From contig JAFVXK010000031.1 in assembly GCA_017501175.1 (NCBI GenBank), positions 1 through 32,469 of the forward strand: DNA of 32,469 nt, given 5' to 3'. Position 1 is the first letter of the stretch. Each line of letters starts with the position of its first letter. This document shows positions 20,884 to 29,343 of the stretch, in pieces. The notes below the pieces were generated by a model. It saw nothing but the letters and a program-made list of their open reading frames with translations. It was not told the DNA's origin and made no database searches. Made by a program: the position numbers and the translations under genes. This stretch comes from Clostridia bacterium (GTDB lineage: Bacteria; Bacillota_A; Clostridia; Oscillospirales; CAG-272).

Positions 20884-21953
20884 AGAGGGTTGCCGTAATT
20901 TTAGTCGTTTTAGCCGCCTTTGCGCTACCCGTCAGCGCCTCTGCCAAGGGAGCGGAGGAGTACATATCGGATTTTTCAAGCCTTATACCCGAGGATATGA
21001 GCGACAAGCTCTCAGATGCGGAGGAGCTCGTCGGTGCTCTCGGCTTTGAAGCCGTCGCAGCCGAAATATTCAAGGTGTTTTCAAATAACGGCAGCGCAAT
21101 TTTGGCATTTCTTTCGTTGCTCATAGGGCTTTCGCTCCTTACTGCGCTTTCGGGGACGCTTGAGGGGGCGCTTGCGGGAAGCGTCAGGTCGGCTGTGTCT
21201 GCAATATCTGCGGTAGCAATATTCGGGAGCATATTTTCGCTTGTGAAAACCGCAACGTCGGCGCTTTCGGAGATGAGTGCGTTTTTCGGTAAGCTTATAC
21301 CTGTTTTCGCAGGAGTAACGCTTGCGGGAGGTGGCGTCAGCTCGGCGGGAGTTGGCACTACGGGTATGAGCTTGACGCTCGGAGTAATAGGCGGTTTTTC
21401 GGGAGAATTTCTTGCTTCGGTTGTGTCGCTTATGTTTGCTTTGGGACTTGTGACAGACCTCGGCGGTACAAGCACCGCAGGCCTTTTGAAATCAACGAAG
21501 GGCTTTTTCACCTGGGGTATTGGAATTTTGACCTTTCTGCTGGGAGCAACCCTCGCCTTGCAAACGGTTATAGCCTCGGCTTCCGACAGTATGCTTATGA
21601 GGAGCGCCAAATTTACAGCCTCGGGAATGATACCGATAGTGGGAGGGAGCGTTTCCGGCGCATTATCAACACTTGCCTCGGGACTTTCCTACGCAAAGGG
21701 ATTTATCGGAATAGGAGCAGTCCTTGTTATCGGGACTATTGCACTTTCGCCTATCATACTTATGCTTGCTTACAGAAGCGTGCTTTCGCTATCGGTGGAT
21801 TTTCTCTCATTTCTTGACACGGGTGGCGGTGCGCGATGCTTTTCATCTATGCTGGGCGCGCTTGATTCTCTAATCGCTGTCTTCACTATGTCAACTTTAG
21901 TTTACGTGTTTGAAATAATACTGTTTGTAAAAAGCGGGGTGGCGTTGATATGA
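20880..21953 (+). CDS. spoIIIAE: Stage III sporulation protein AE
   Basis: A 357-residue polytopic membrane protein with an N-terminal signal sequence (about 1-22). Around seven hydrophobic segments follow from residue 75 on. SpoIIIAE is the multi-spanning component proposed as part of the channel base. It is a little shorter than the Bacillus protein. ATGA overlaps at both ends couple it to AD and AF. Confidence 0.92.
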   Translation: MKRVAVILVVLAAFALPVSASAKGAEEYISDFSSLIPEDMSDKLSDAEELVGALGFEAVAAEIFKVFSNNGSAILAFLSLLIGLSLLTALSGTLEGALAGSVRSAVSAISAVAIFGSIFSLVKTATSALSEMSAFFGKLIPVFAGVTLAGGGVSSAGVGTTGMSLTLGVIGGFSGEFLASVVSLMFALGLVTDLGGTSTAGLLKSTKGFFTWGIGILTFLLGATLALQTVIASASDSMLMRSAKFTASGMIPIVGGSVSGALSTLASGLSYAKGFIGIGAVLVIGTIALSPIILMLAYRSVLSLSVDFLSFLDTGGGARCFSSMLGALDSLIAVFTMSTLVYVFEIILFVKSGVALI

Positions 21954-22405
21954 GCGAGCAGTTTGCCTTGGTGTTCGCCGTAACGTTTGCGGCGGCGGTA
22001 GCATCGTTCCTGTCTTACGACGGAGGAAAGAGTGTGGTTTTACGCGCAGGTATATCAATAGTATTGCTTGTCGCGGTTGCACAGCCGGTAATGGCATTTG
22101 CCGAGGAGCTTTCGGAGCTTCGAGCTCCTACCTTTTCGGATTTTGATGCGGAGCAGGTAGGAGAATACGAAGAGGTTGCCAAGGACGCTTTCGCGGAAGG
22201 AGTATGCAGGCTCATAGCCGAGGAGTATTCCTTGTCCGAAAAAAACCTGTCTGTGAAAATCGAAGGCTTTGAGATAATGAGTATGACGGCGAAAAAAATA
22301 TACGTTACCCTCTACGGCAAGGCGGCTTTTTTAGACCCGCGTGCTGTGGAAAAATTCATAAATAATTACGAAATCGGGGAATGCTATGCAGAAATCGGCA
22401 TCTGA
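21950..22405 (+). CDS. spoIIIAF: Stage III sporulation protein AF
   Basis: A 151-residue protein with two N-terminal membrane segments (5-21, 28-48) and a soluble ring-building-motif-like domain. It is identified by position, size and architecture more than by strong motifs. It ends 20 bases inside spoIIIAG. Confidence 0.85.
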   Translation: MSEQFALVFAVTFAAAVASFLSYDGGKSVVLRAGISIVLLVAVAQPVMAFAEELSELRAPTFSDFDAEQVGEYEEVAKDAFAEGVCRLIAEEYSLSEKNLSVKIEGFEIMSMTAKKIYVTLYGKAAFLDPRAVEKFINNYEIGECYAEIGI

Positions 22406-22739
22406 AAATACCTTTTTAAGCTTTATTAAGAAAAACAAGGGCGCACTGATATTTATTCTGATAATTCTTCTTGGGGTTTTGCTTCTTTGCTTGTCCGGCT
22501 CGGATAGCGCGCCTATCCATTCTGACGAGGAGGAGCGCATAGCAGCTCTCTGCTCGGCGATAGATGGAGTGGGGGAGTGCTCGGTACTACTTAATATAAA
22601 GGAAGGCGAGGTTATCTCGGCGGCTGTTTTGTGCGCGGGGGCAAATTCCCCTGCCGTCGAGGCAAATATAAAGAAGCTGATATCCTCACTTTACGGCATT
22701 GGATATAACAAGGTGACGGTTTTAACATTATCCGAATAA
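22386..22739 (+). CDS. spoIIIAG: Stage III sporulation protein AG, short form
   Basis: A 117-residue protein with one membrane segment (about 20-36) and a soluble region ending GYNKVTVLTLSE, like the ring-building motif of SpoIIIAG. It is about half the length of the Bacillus protein, lacking most of the inserted region between membrane anchor and ring motif. The start overlaps spoIIIAF by 20 bases. Confidence 0.85.
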   Translation: MQKSASENTFLSFIKKNKGALIFILIILLGVLLLCLSGSDSAPIHSDEEERIAALCSAIDGVGECSVLLNIKEGEVISAAVLCAGANSPAVEANIKKLISSLYGIGYNKVTVLTLSE

Positions 22740-22807
22740 TTTTGGAATATCGCACCTCATTTGCACATAACATTTATCAGTAACAATAACAAGGAGAACA
22801 GCATACA

Positions 22808-23359
22808 ATGAAAAACGAAAAACTCAAAAAATTCTTTTCCTCAAAAACCGCAAGAAGTCTTGTGATAGTTTCTGCGGTGCTTCTCGTCGGTCTGGCGGTT
22901 TATCTTAATTATCAATGGTTTTACGACCCCGTCAATTCTATGGGCTACGGCGACAATAATATGGACGACAACTTCTCGGATTCCGAGGCGGTAGGCGGAG
23001 ATGCCGCAGGTGAGGAAAACTACTTCACCTCTACCGCAGTGAACCGTCAGGAAGCAAGAGATGAGGCGATAGACGTTCTTAAGCTCGTCACCGAAAACGC
23101 AGAGGCAAGCGAAGAGGCAAAGGCTGATGCCGCAGAGAAAATATCCCAGATAGCAATAGACATTCAGAACGAGGCAAATATTGAAACTCTTGTAAAGGCA
23201 AAGGGCTTCGAGGAGTGCGTAGCCGTAATTTCCGAGGATGCCGTGAGCGTCATAGTCAGCGCCGAGACACTTAGCGCAAGCGATTCTGCTAAAATTCTCT
23301 CCATCGTTTATGAAACAACGGGCATTTCTCCCTCAAAGGTTAGCATTATAAACAAATAA
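22808..23359 (+). CDS. spoIIIAH: Stage III sporulation protein AH-like
   Basis: A 183-residue protein with an N-terminal anchor (about 17-33), the YLNYQWFYDP phrase, an acidic linker, and a C-terminal ring-building domain (EARDEAIDVLKLVTENAE; ETTGISPSKVSIINK). In studied sporulators it pairs with forespore SpoIIQ or an equivalent across the septum. It is the last gene of the operon, 68 bases after AG with its own AAGGAG. Confidence 0.92.
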   Translation: MKNEKLKKFFSSKTARSLVIVSAVLLVGLAVYLNYQWFYDPVNSMGYGDNNMDDNFSDSEAVGGDAAGEENYFTSTAVNRQEARDEAIDVLKLVTENAEASEEAKADAAEKISQIAIDIQNEANIETLVKAKGFEECVAVISEDAVSVIVSAETLSASDSAKILSIVYETTGISPSKVSIINK

Positions 23360-23366
23360 ATCGCTT

Positions 23367-23405
23367 TGGCGGCTGTAAATTTTGTTTTACTGCCGCCACT
23401 TTTTT
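23367..23405 (+). terminator. Terminator of the spoIIIA operon
   Basis: A 13-position stem 23367-23379/23386-23398 with one T-T mismatch, followed by T6. Confidence 0.85.
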
Positions 23406-23416
23406 ATAAAATTCCG

Positions 23417-23445
23417 TTGACTAATACTAAAATATATGATAAAAT
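23417..23445 (+). promoter_or_regulatory. Promoter of asd
   Basis: TTGACT (23417-23422), 17-bp spacer, TAAAAT (23440-23445). Confidence 0.75.
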
Positions 23446-23482
23446 AATTAGTAAATAAATTTTTTCAAGAAAGAGGTATATC

Positions 23483-24565
23483 ATGGAAAAGCTCAAGGTA
23501 GGTATAATCGGCGCAACCGGTATGGTTGGTCAGAGATTTATTACCCTTCTTTACAATCACCCGTATTTTAAGATAGAGGCTCTTATTGCAGGTCCGCGCT
23601 CGGCAGGAAAGAAGTATGCCGAGGCAATAGACGGCAGATGGAAGCTGAAGACCCCCTGTCCCGAGGAAATTATGGGAATGGAGGTCATCTCCTCAGACGA
23701 GGTAGAACGCGTTGGAGCTATGGTTGACTTCGTGTTCTGCGCTGTAAATATGACAAAGGACGAAACCCGCGCGCTGGAGGAGCGCTATGCTAAGGCAGAA
23801 ATTCCTGTCGTTTCGAACAACTCCGCAAACAGATGGACGCCCGACGTTCCTATGGTTATTCCCGAGGTTAACAACGAGCACATCAAGGTTATCGACGACC
23901 AGAGAAAGCGTCTTGGCACTACCCGCGGATTTATCGCGGTTAAGCCCAACTGCTCCATTCAGTCATACGTCGGCGCTCTTGCTCCGCTTATGAAGTACGG
24001 CATCAAGGAGGTCGTTGCGACCACCTATCAGGCAATCAGCGGCGCAGGAAAGACCTTCAAGGAATGGCCCGAGATGGTAGATAACCTTATCCCCTACATC
24101 GGCGGCGAGGAAGAAAAGAGCGAAAAAGAGCCGCTTCGCGTATGGGGCGAGATAAGAAATGGTGAGATAGTTCCCGCAACCTCTCCTATTATTACTACCC
24201 AGTGTCTCAGAGTTCCCGTAACCGACGGCCATATGGCAGCTGTGTTCGTTAAGTTCGAGAATAAGCCCTCGAAGGAAGAGATTCTTGAGGCTTGGAAGAA
24301 TTACAAGGGCAGACCTCAGGAGCTTATGCTTCCCTCTGCTCCCGCTCAGTTCATCACATATTTCGAAGAGGATAACCGTCCTCAGACGGGCATTGACCGC
24401 GACCTTTATGGCGGAATGGGCGTTTCCTGCGGAAGACTTCGTGAGGATACCGTTTACGATTATAAGTTCGTCGGACTTTCTCACAACACCGTAAGAGGTG
24501 CGGCAGGCGGTGCCGTGCTTATCGCGGAGCTTCTTTACAGAGAAGGCTATATAACCAATAAATAA
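23483..24565 (+). CDS. asd: Aspartate-semialdehyde dehydrogenase, archaeal/fungal-type
   Basis: The 360-residue protein has the NADP-binding loop GATGMVGQ at 10-17 and the catalytic cysteine phrase KPNCSIQ (C157). A TYQAISGAGK segment also follows, and a C-terminal SHNTVRGAAGG. The length and KPNCS/ISGAGK context point to the archaeal/fungal-type branch seen in some anaerobic bacteria. It reduces aspartyl phosphate to the semialdehyde for lysine, threonine, methionine and diaminopimelate. It is monocistronic, with own promoter and terminator. AAAGAGG precedes ATG. Confidence 0.95.
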   Translation: MEKLKVGIIGATGMVGQRFITLLYNHPYFKIEALIAGPRSAGKKYAEAIDGRWKLKTPCPEEIMGMEVISSDEVERVGAMVDFVFCAVNMTKDETRALEERYAKAEIPVVSNNSANRWTPDVPMVIPEVNNEHIKVIDDQRKRLGTTRGFIAVKPNCSIQSYVGALAPLMKYGIKEVVATTYQAISGAGKTFKEWPEMVDNLIPYIGGEEEKSEKEPLRVWGEIRNGEIVPATSPIITTQCLRVPVTDGHMAAVFVKFENKPSKEEILEAWKNYKGRPQELMLPSAPAQFITYFEEDNRPQTGIDRDLYGGMGVSCGRLREDTVYDYKFVGLSHNTVRGAAGGAVLIAELLYREGYITNK

Positions 24566-24573
24566 TTAAAATC

Positions 24574-24608
24574 AGAAGCCGAGCATAAAGCTATGCTCGG
24601 CTTCTTTT
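24574..24608 (+). terminator. Terminator of asd
   Basis: A 14-bp perfect stem 24574-24587/24592-24605 with T-rich end. Confidence 0.9.
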
Positions 24609-24639
24609 AAACGCACGGTATGGACCGTGTTGAATTTTA

Positions 24640-24696
24640 AATGTCACAAATGAAGAAAAGCTAACTAAAGCTTACATTTGTGGCATTTTATTTTGA
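24640..24696. terminator. Hairpin between convergent asd and CAP genes
   Basis: A 13-bp stem with one G-T pair, 24640-24652/24675-24687, whose right arm touches the CAP stop codon. A small hairpin at 24614-24629 precedes it. It is probably the CAP gene terminator, though its minus-strand tail is only partly T-rich. Confidence 0.5.
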
Positions 24697-25296
24697 TATA
24701 AACATCTGCGTCCAATAGTAGCCGTTGCTAACAAAGCCTACGCCTATGTGTGTGAATGACGGATTTAATATATTGGCTCTGTGTCCCGAGGAATTCATCC
24801 AGCCGCTCACCACGGCGGTGGGGGTTTTATAGCCCCTTGCTATGTTTTCTCCTGCGGATTTATACTTGATACCAAAGCTCTTCATCATTTGAAAAGGAGA
24901 GCCGTACGTGGGACTTGTATGAGAAAAATAGCCCCTGTCGCGCATATCCTGTGATTTGTAGCGCGCAACGCGCGAAAGCTCCCAATCCTCTGTCAAGGGG
25001 GCGAGCCCTGCCTTCCTGCGCTCGACGTTAACGAGCCTGACCACCTCTTTTTCGTATGCAAGCACCGATGAGTCAACCGACGGAATGGTAATTACGTCTC
25101 CGGGGTAAATAAGGGCGGGATTTGCTATATGAGGATTAGCGCTCACAATTTCGCCAAGGCCAACCTCGTATTTAACTGCAATTTTCCACATTGTGTCACC
25201 GCGCACTACGGTGTGGGTGCTCGCGGCGAGAGCGTTTACAGGGAATATCATTATGAGTAAAGCGATGATGACGGTGATAAAAGCATATCTTTTCAT
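24688..25296 (-). CDS. Secreted LysM-CAP domain protein
   Basis: The 202-residue protein has a signal peptide (1-24, ending ALAAS). A LysM domain (about 25-70, HTVVRGDTMWKIAVKYEVGL) and a CAP/SCP domain (about 80-202) with HTSPTYGSP, AGENIARG and SSGHRANILNPSFTHIGVG follow. It should bind peptidoglycan through LysM. Similar YkwD-like proteins are often sporulation or cell-wall linked; the CAP activity is unknown. The start at 25296 is set by AAGGAGG; the longer frame to 25446 crosses the promoter. Confidence 0.9.
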   Translation of the reverse strand: MKRYAFITVIIALLIMIFPVNALAASTHTVVRGDTMWKIAVKYEVGLGEIVSANPHIANPALIYPGDVITIPSVDSSVLAYEKEVVRLVNVERRKAGLAPLTEDWELSRVARYKSQDMRDRGYFSHTSPTYGSPFQMMKSFGIKYKSAGENIARGYKTPTAVVSGWMNSSGHRANILNPSFTHIGVGFVSNGYYWTQMFISK

Positions 25297-25345
25297 TGTT
25301 TTCCTCCTTTTTATTAAGCTGTGAAAATTCACCTCCAAAAATAAA

Positions 25346-25382
25346 ATCTCGCAGTCCTGTGGGAAATCAGGCTCTGCGAGAT
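25346..25382. promoter_or_regulatory. Inverted repeat over the CAP gene transcription start
   Basis: Arms ATCTCGCAG (25346-25354) and CTGCGAGAT (25374-25382), with a CCTG/CAGG inner pair. A T-rich tract follows on the minus strand. The predicted start (near 25377) falls inside the first arm, so it may act as a DNA operator or, if transcription starts earlier, as a 5' hairpin/attenuator. Confidence 0.5.
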
Positions 25383-25383
25383 A

Positions 25384-25412
25384 ATTATAGCATATTTGGT
25401 ATTGAAAGTCAA
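25384..25412 (-). promoter_or_regulatory. Promoter of the LysM-CAP gene
   Basis: Minus strand TTGACT (25407-25412), 17-bp spacer, TATAAT (25384-25389). Confidence 0.8.
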
Positions 25413-25507
25413 AAGCAAGTAATGGGAGGGGAGGGGATATTTGCATTATAGCGAATTTACCTTGCTCGGAGATAAATCGTCTGTGAGCCGCCGCCTTTCT
25501 TACAGTC

Positions 25508-26662
25508 TTAAAGGCGGTATATCACCGACGCAAGCCTCTTTGCCGTCTCGGACATAGAGCGAAGATAGCAGAACTCGTCAGGAGTATGTATTTTATCCCC
25601 CTCTGTACCGAGGTTGTCTATGCAGGGAATGCCGCGCGCAGTAACGTCGGCGGCATCAGAGCCACCCGTTCTTTTAACAGGCTCGAGATGAGGAAGACCG
25701 CACTCTGCGTAAATTTCATTCATTTTGCCAAGCAAGGCGAGATTTTTCTCGGAATAGACCATAGGAACTCTTGGCACACCGCCGTCGTCAACCGTCGTGA
25801 TGCAGCCCTTTACGTAAACCTTGCTTGCAAGCTCCTTGACGTAGGCGCGCATTTGTTCAAGCTCTTCAAAGGTTGCAAAACGGACGTTTGCCTTGAACTC
25901 GCAGTAGCCCGGAACGGTGTTCGGAACTGTGCCGCCGCTGATAACTCCGCAATTGCAGGTAAGGCCATCGGCGTCCTTGAATTTTTCGAGCTCAAGTATT
26001 TTGTGAGCCGCCTCCGCTATTGCGCTCGCACCCGCCTTGAAGCACATCGAGGAGTGAGCCTCAACCCCGGTTACCTTGAAGGTAAACGTAGCTATACCTT
26101 TTCTTTGAACGCACGCCGTACCGGCGGTGTGTCCCTCAAGATTAAGGAAGGCAACCGAGCCCTCTGCCTTATCGCATATATAATTTATAGTAGCCTTGCC
26201 GCTGGGGTTGCTGCCCTTTTCCTCGTCGGTCTGGAGCAGAAGCTGCACTCTCTTCGACCTGAAGCCGATAGCGTCAAGAGCCTCCATAGCCATCATAGCG
26301 GCAACCGTGCCTCCCTTACAGTCGCATACGCCGGGGCCGTATATTTTATCCTCATCCATACTAACTGCCGGCGTGCCGAAAGATCCAATTGGATGAACCG
26401 TGTCAATATGACCGGAGAGGGTTACCGTATCTCCTTTTGCATCGGGGTTAAGCGTTATGCAGACTACGTCGCCCGACACGCTCTGCGGAAAGATTTCGAC
26501 GTCGAAGCCGAGCTTGCGTGCCAAATCAATAAAATAGTTGCCGACTGAGTCAACCCCCGCCTTATAGTCGGTAGGGCTCTCTACGTTGCAGATATCTGCC
26601 CACATTTTGATGTACTTTTCGTCAAGCGCGTCAATCTTTGCAAACAATTCTTTACATTTCAT
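25508..26662 (-). CDS. M20-family metallopeptidase (ArgE/DapE/CPG2-like)
   Basis: The 384-residue protein carries M20 metal ligands and catalytic residues: SGHIDTVHP (H85, D87), VCDCKGG (D114) and TDEEKGS (E147, E148), plus a late KIHTPDEF. M20 enzymes hydrolyse peptides or N-acyl amino acids; substrate unknown. The start is placed at Met8 of the longest frame, because GGGAG lies eight bases upstream. It begins inside the end of the LysR gene (11-bp overlap), so the two are coupled. With the divergent lyase it may supply a free aromatic amino acid (inference). Confidence 0.88.
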   Translation of the reverse strand: MKCKELFAKIDALDEKYIKMWADICNVESPTDYKAGVDSVGNYFIDLARKLGFDVEIFPQSVSGDVVCITLNPDAKGDTVTLSGHIDTVHPIGSFGTPAVSMDEDKIYGPGVCDCKGGTVAAMMAMEALDAIGFRSKRVQLLLQTDEEKGSNPSGKATINYICDKAEGSVAFLNLEGHTAGTACVQRKGIATFTFKVTGVEAHSSMCFKAGASAIAEAAHKILELEKFKDADGLTCNCGVISGGTVPNTVPGYCEFKANVRFATFEELEQMRAYVKELASKVYVKGCITTVDDGGVPRVPMVYSEKNLALLGKMNEIYAECGLPHLEPVKRTGGSDAADVTARGIPCIDNLGTEGDKIHTPDEFCYLRSMSETAKRLASVIYRL

Positions 26663-27557
26663 TTTGATTTCTCCCAAATTCATTTTCTTTTATATAGTTC
26701 AGAAGAGCCAGAAGCCCCCTTGATATCCATTTGCTTCGGTGATATATTAGCTGTTTCCATATATCAACCTTAAAATCGACGACGTCGAGGTAGACGAGCT
26801 TGCCCTCAGCGACCTTTTTCCTTGTTACGAATTCGGGCAGAAAAGATACGCCGACGCCGCGTTCAAGTATTGACAGAATTATATCGGTTCTTCCCATTTC
26901 GAGTATAGGCTTCGTATCAATGGACCTTGCGGCAAACGCCTTGTCAAATGAGCTTCGGTATCCCATACCCTTTTCGGTAAGTATAAAGGGGTAGTCCATA
27001 ATATCATTGACCGTAAGCGGAGCATTTGTTGCGAAGGGGGAATTGCTGCCTGTTACAAATCGCATAGCCACGGGCTCTTCCTTGGCGATTACGTATTCGG
27101 TTTCATATATACGGTTGTCGAGCGTGAGCATAATATCTCCCTCGTTGTGATTTAGCATACCGAACATCGTCGCGGTGTCGGCTGAGGTGAATTTTAGGGA
27201 AATCCCCGGATTTTTGGCGTGAAAATCAACGTAATTGGCAGTTAACATATCCTCACATACCGAGTCCGGTGCGAGAATGTGAAGGCTCGCCTCTACGGGA
27301 CGCGATGATATGCGGCTTTGGTTGAATTCCTCTGTCAGATTGCTTATCTTGTGCGCGTATTCGAGTAGCTCCCGACCTCTTTCGGTCAAGGAAATGGTGT
27401 GGTTAATGCGCTCAAACAAAAGACAGTCAAGCTCGTCCTCGAGCTGCTTTATTTGAAATGATATTGTAGACTGCGAGTAGTCGAGCGCCCGTGACGCCTT
27501 GGTAAAGCTGTTAAGCTCGGCAACCTGAATAAAGGTCATAAGATTTCTGATTTCCAT
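26652..27557 (-). CDS. LysR-type transcriptional regulator
   Basis: The 301-residue protein has the LysR winged HTH (MEIRNLMTFIQVAELNSFTK, then SRALDYSQSTISFQIKQLE, about 1-60) and a PBP2-like effector domain (about 90-295). The start is placed at the Met with the usual LysR N-terminus; an upstream extension to 27641 would cross the regulatory region. It is divergent from the lyase gene with a TAGATG-N5-CATCTA box between, and coupled to the M20 gene downstream. It probably activates the lyase in response to its substrate. Confidence 0.9.
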   Translation of the reverse strand: MEIRNLMTFIQVAELNSFTKASRALDYSQSTISFQIKQLEDELDCLLFERINHTISLTERGRELLEYAHKISNLTEEFNQSRISSRPVEASLHILAPDSVCEDMLTANYVDFHAKNPGISLKFTSADTATMFGMLNHNEGDIMLTLDNRIYETEYVIAKEEPVAMRFVTGSNSPFATNAPLTVNDIMDYPFILTEKGMGYRSSFDKAFAARSIDTKPILEMGRTDIILSILERGVGVSFLPEFVTRKKVAEGKLVYLDVVDFKVDIWKQLIYHRSKWISRGLLALLNYIKENEFGRNQNEM

Positions 27558-27631
27558 AAATTTTCCTGCCTCTAGTGCCTCCTTTGGAGCGGAATTGAAT
27601 AAACATTCAGTCTTTTTTACAATCGAAAAAA

Positions 27632-27648
27632 TAGATGACAAACATCTA
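27632..27648. promoter_or_regulatory. LysR-type binding box
   Basis: A 17-bp dyad TAGATG-ACAAA-CATCTA with a further CATCTG half downstream at about 27652. Its centre is near -54 relative to the lyase start, the usual activator position for LysR proteins. Confidence 0.65.
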
Positions 27649-27658
27649 AAACATCTGT

Positions 27659-27687
27659 TTGACTAATGCTGAAATATATTATATAAT
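27659..27687 (+). promoter_or_regulatory. Promoter of the lyase gene
   Basis: TTGACT (27659-27664), 17-bp spacer, TATAAT (27682-27687). Confidence 0.8.
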
Positions 27688-27722
27688 AAGTTGTAAAAAA
27701 AATCAATACCCCGGAGGAAAAA

Positions 27723-29171
27723 ATGTCAGAAGTTAAATTTTATACAAGACCCACTGTGCCGGTAGAGATGCACAAGGTTAAAATAGTTCAGAAGCTCAAT
27801 CTCCTTCCCGCAAAGGAAAGACTTGCGAAGATGAAGGATGCAGGCTTCAACACCTTCCTTCTTCATAACGGCGATATATTTATGGATATGCTCACCGACT
27901 CGGGCGTCAACGCAATGAGTGACAATATGCAGTCGGCGATGCTCCGCGCAGACGACGCCTACGCAGGAAGCGAAACCTTCTACCGTATGCGCGATAAGCT
28001 TGAGGAGATTACCGGCATTAAAAACCTTCTCCCCACGCACCAGGGACGCGCCTGCGAGCATATTCTTGCAAAGCACCTCGTTAAGCCCGGAAACTGCGTA
28101 ATAATGAACTACCACTTCACGACCTCAAAGGCTCACGTTACCGTGCTTGGCGGTCACGTTGAGGAGCTTGTACGTGACGAGGGACTTATAACCAAGAGCA
28201 ATCTTCCCTTTAAGGGCAACATCGACCTTGATAAAGTAAGGGCGTGTATCGCCAAGGAGGGAGCAGACAATATCGCATATATGCGTCTTGAGGCGGGCAC
28301 AAACCTTATCGGCGGCCAGCCCATTTCCTACGAGAATATGAAGGCGGCAACCGATATTGCAAAGGAAAACGGTATTCTCACCGTTCTCGATGCATCGCTC
28401 CTTCAGGACAACCTCTACTTCATCAAGACCCGCGAGGAGTCGATGAAGGACAAGTCAATTCGTGAGATTACCAGAATGGTATGCGACCTCTTTGACGTTG
28501 TATATTTCTCGGCGCGTAAGTTCGGCTTTGGCAGAGGAGGCGGAATTCTCGTAAGAGATAAGGGGCTCTTCCACGAGCTTGAGGACTACATAACGATGTT
28601 CGAGGGCTTTCTTACATATGGCGGTATGTCGGTTAAGGAGATGGAGGCGCTCATTATCGGCTTTGAGGAAACTATGGACCTCGATATTATCTCGCAGGGT
28701 CCGCAGTTTATCGGTCACTGCGTAAGAGAGCTTGATAAGCTCGGCATTCCTATGGTAACGCCCGGCGGAGGCCTCGGCGCACACATAGATGCGCGTCAGG
28801 TTGTCAGCCATATTCCCGCCGAAGAATATCCCGCAGGCTCGCTCGTCGCGGCACTCTATCTTTGCGGCGGTATTCGCGGTATGGAGCGCGGAACTCTTTC
28901 CGAGGAGCGCAACCCCGACGGCAGTGAGAGAATTGCCGCTGTCGAGATGGTACGCCTTGCATTCCCGAGAAGAGTGTTCACTCTCTCGCAGACCGAGTAC
29001 GTCATAGACAGAGTGAAGTGGCTCTACGACCACAGATATCTTATAGGCGGTCTTAGGTTTGTCCACGAGCCGAAAACGCTCCGCTTCTTTACAGGAAGAC
29101 TTGAGCCCGTGTCCGATTGGCCCGAAAAGCTCGTAGCAGAGTACATTAAGGATTTCGGAGAGGACCAGTAA
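27723..29171 (+). CDS. PLP beta-eliminating lyase, tyrosine phenol-lyase/tryptophanase family
   Basis: The 482-residue protein matches the family along its length: LTDSGVNAMSD, DDAYAGSETFY, THQGRA, NLIGGQPIS and FPRRVFT. The PLP lysine is K266 (SARK). Positions that separate tyrosine phenol-lyase from tryptophanase read as phenol-lyase: T133 (Thr124 equivalent), R389 (Arg381) and F455 (Phe448). The Arg of the DATR phrase, which lies near PLP, is Leu226, and the family GGHA phrase is changed to GGLGA. So the enzyme is divergent, and its substrate may be tyrosine or another aromatic amino acid. GGAGG precedes ATG; LysR-controlled. Confidence 0.85.
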   Translation: MSEVKFYTRPTVPVEMHKVKIVQKLNLLPAKERLAKMKDAGFNTFLLHNGDIFMDMLTDSGVNAMSDNMQSAMLRADDAYAGSETFYRMRDKLEEITGIKNLLPTHQGRACEHILAKHLVKPGNCVIMNYHFTTSKAHVTVLGGHVEELVRDEGLITKSNLPFKGNIDLDKVRACIAKEGADNIAYMRLEAGTNLIGGQPISYENMKAATDIAKENGILTVLDASLLQDNLYFIKTREESMKDKSIREITRMVCDLFDVVYFSARKFGFGRGGGILVRDKGLFHELEDYITMFEGFLTYGGMSVKEMEALIIGFEETMDLDIISQGPQFIGHCVRELDKLGIPMVTPGGGLGAHIDARQVVSHIPAEEYPAGSLVAALYLCGGIRGMERGTLSEERNPDGSERIAAVEMVRLAFPRRVFTLSQTEYVIDRVKWLYDHRYLIGGLRFVHEPKTLRFFTGRLEPVSDWPEKLVAEYIKDFGEDQ

Positions 29172-29182
29172 TTACAATAGAC

Positions 29183-29211
29183 AAAAAAGCAAGGCATGCC
29201 TTGCTTTTTTT
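29183..29211 (+). terminator. Terminator of the lyase gene
   Basis: A 12-bp stem 29183-29194/29199-29210 with T7. Confidence 0.9.
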
Positions 29212-29275
29212 CAAGCCTTCAATTTTGATTTTATTATGGAATGACCGATTGATTTTGCAACTCCTTTATGCCATG

Positions 29276-29304
29276 TTGACTTTCTGCGCCTATTATGATA
29301 AAAT
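29276..29304 (+). promoter_or_regulatory. Promoter of the PH-domain gene
   Basis: TTGACT (29276-29281), 17-bp spacer, TAAAAT (29299-29304). Confidence 0.7.
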
Positions 29305-29343
29305 GTAAGAAAAAACGCTTTATTTAGCCGAAAGGAATAATAG

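Noticed and set aside
25586..26548. 320-residue open frame antisense to the M20 gene
   Set aside because: The sense M20 catalytic motifs are complete; no start signal for the antisense frame.
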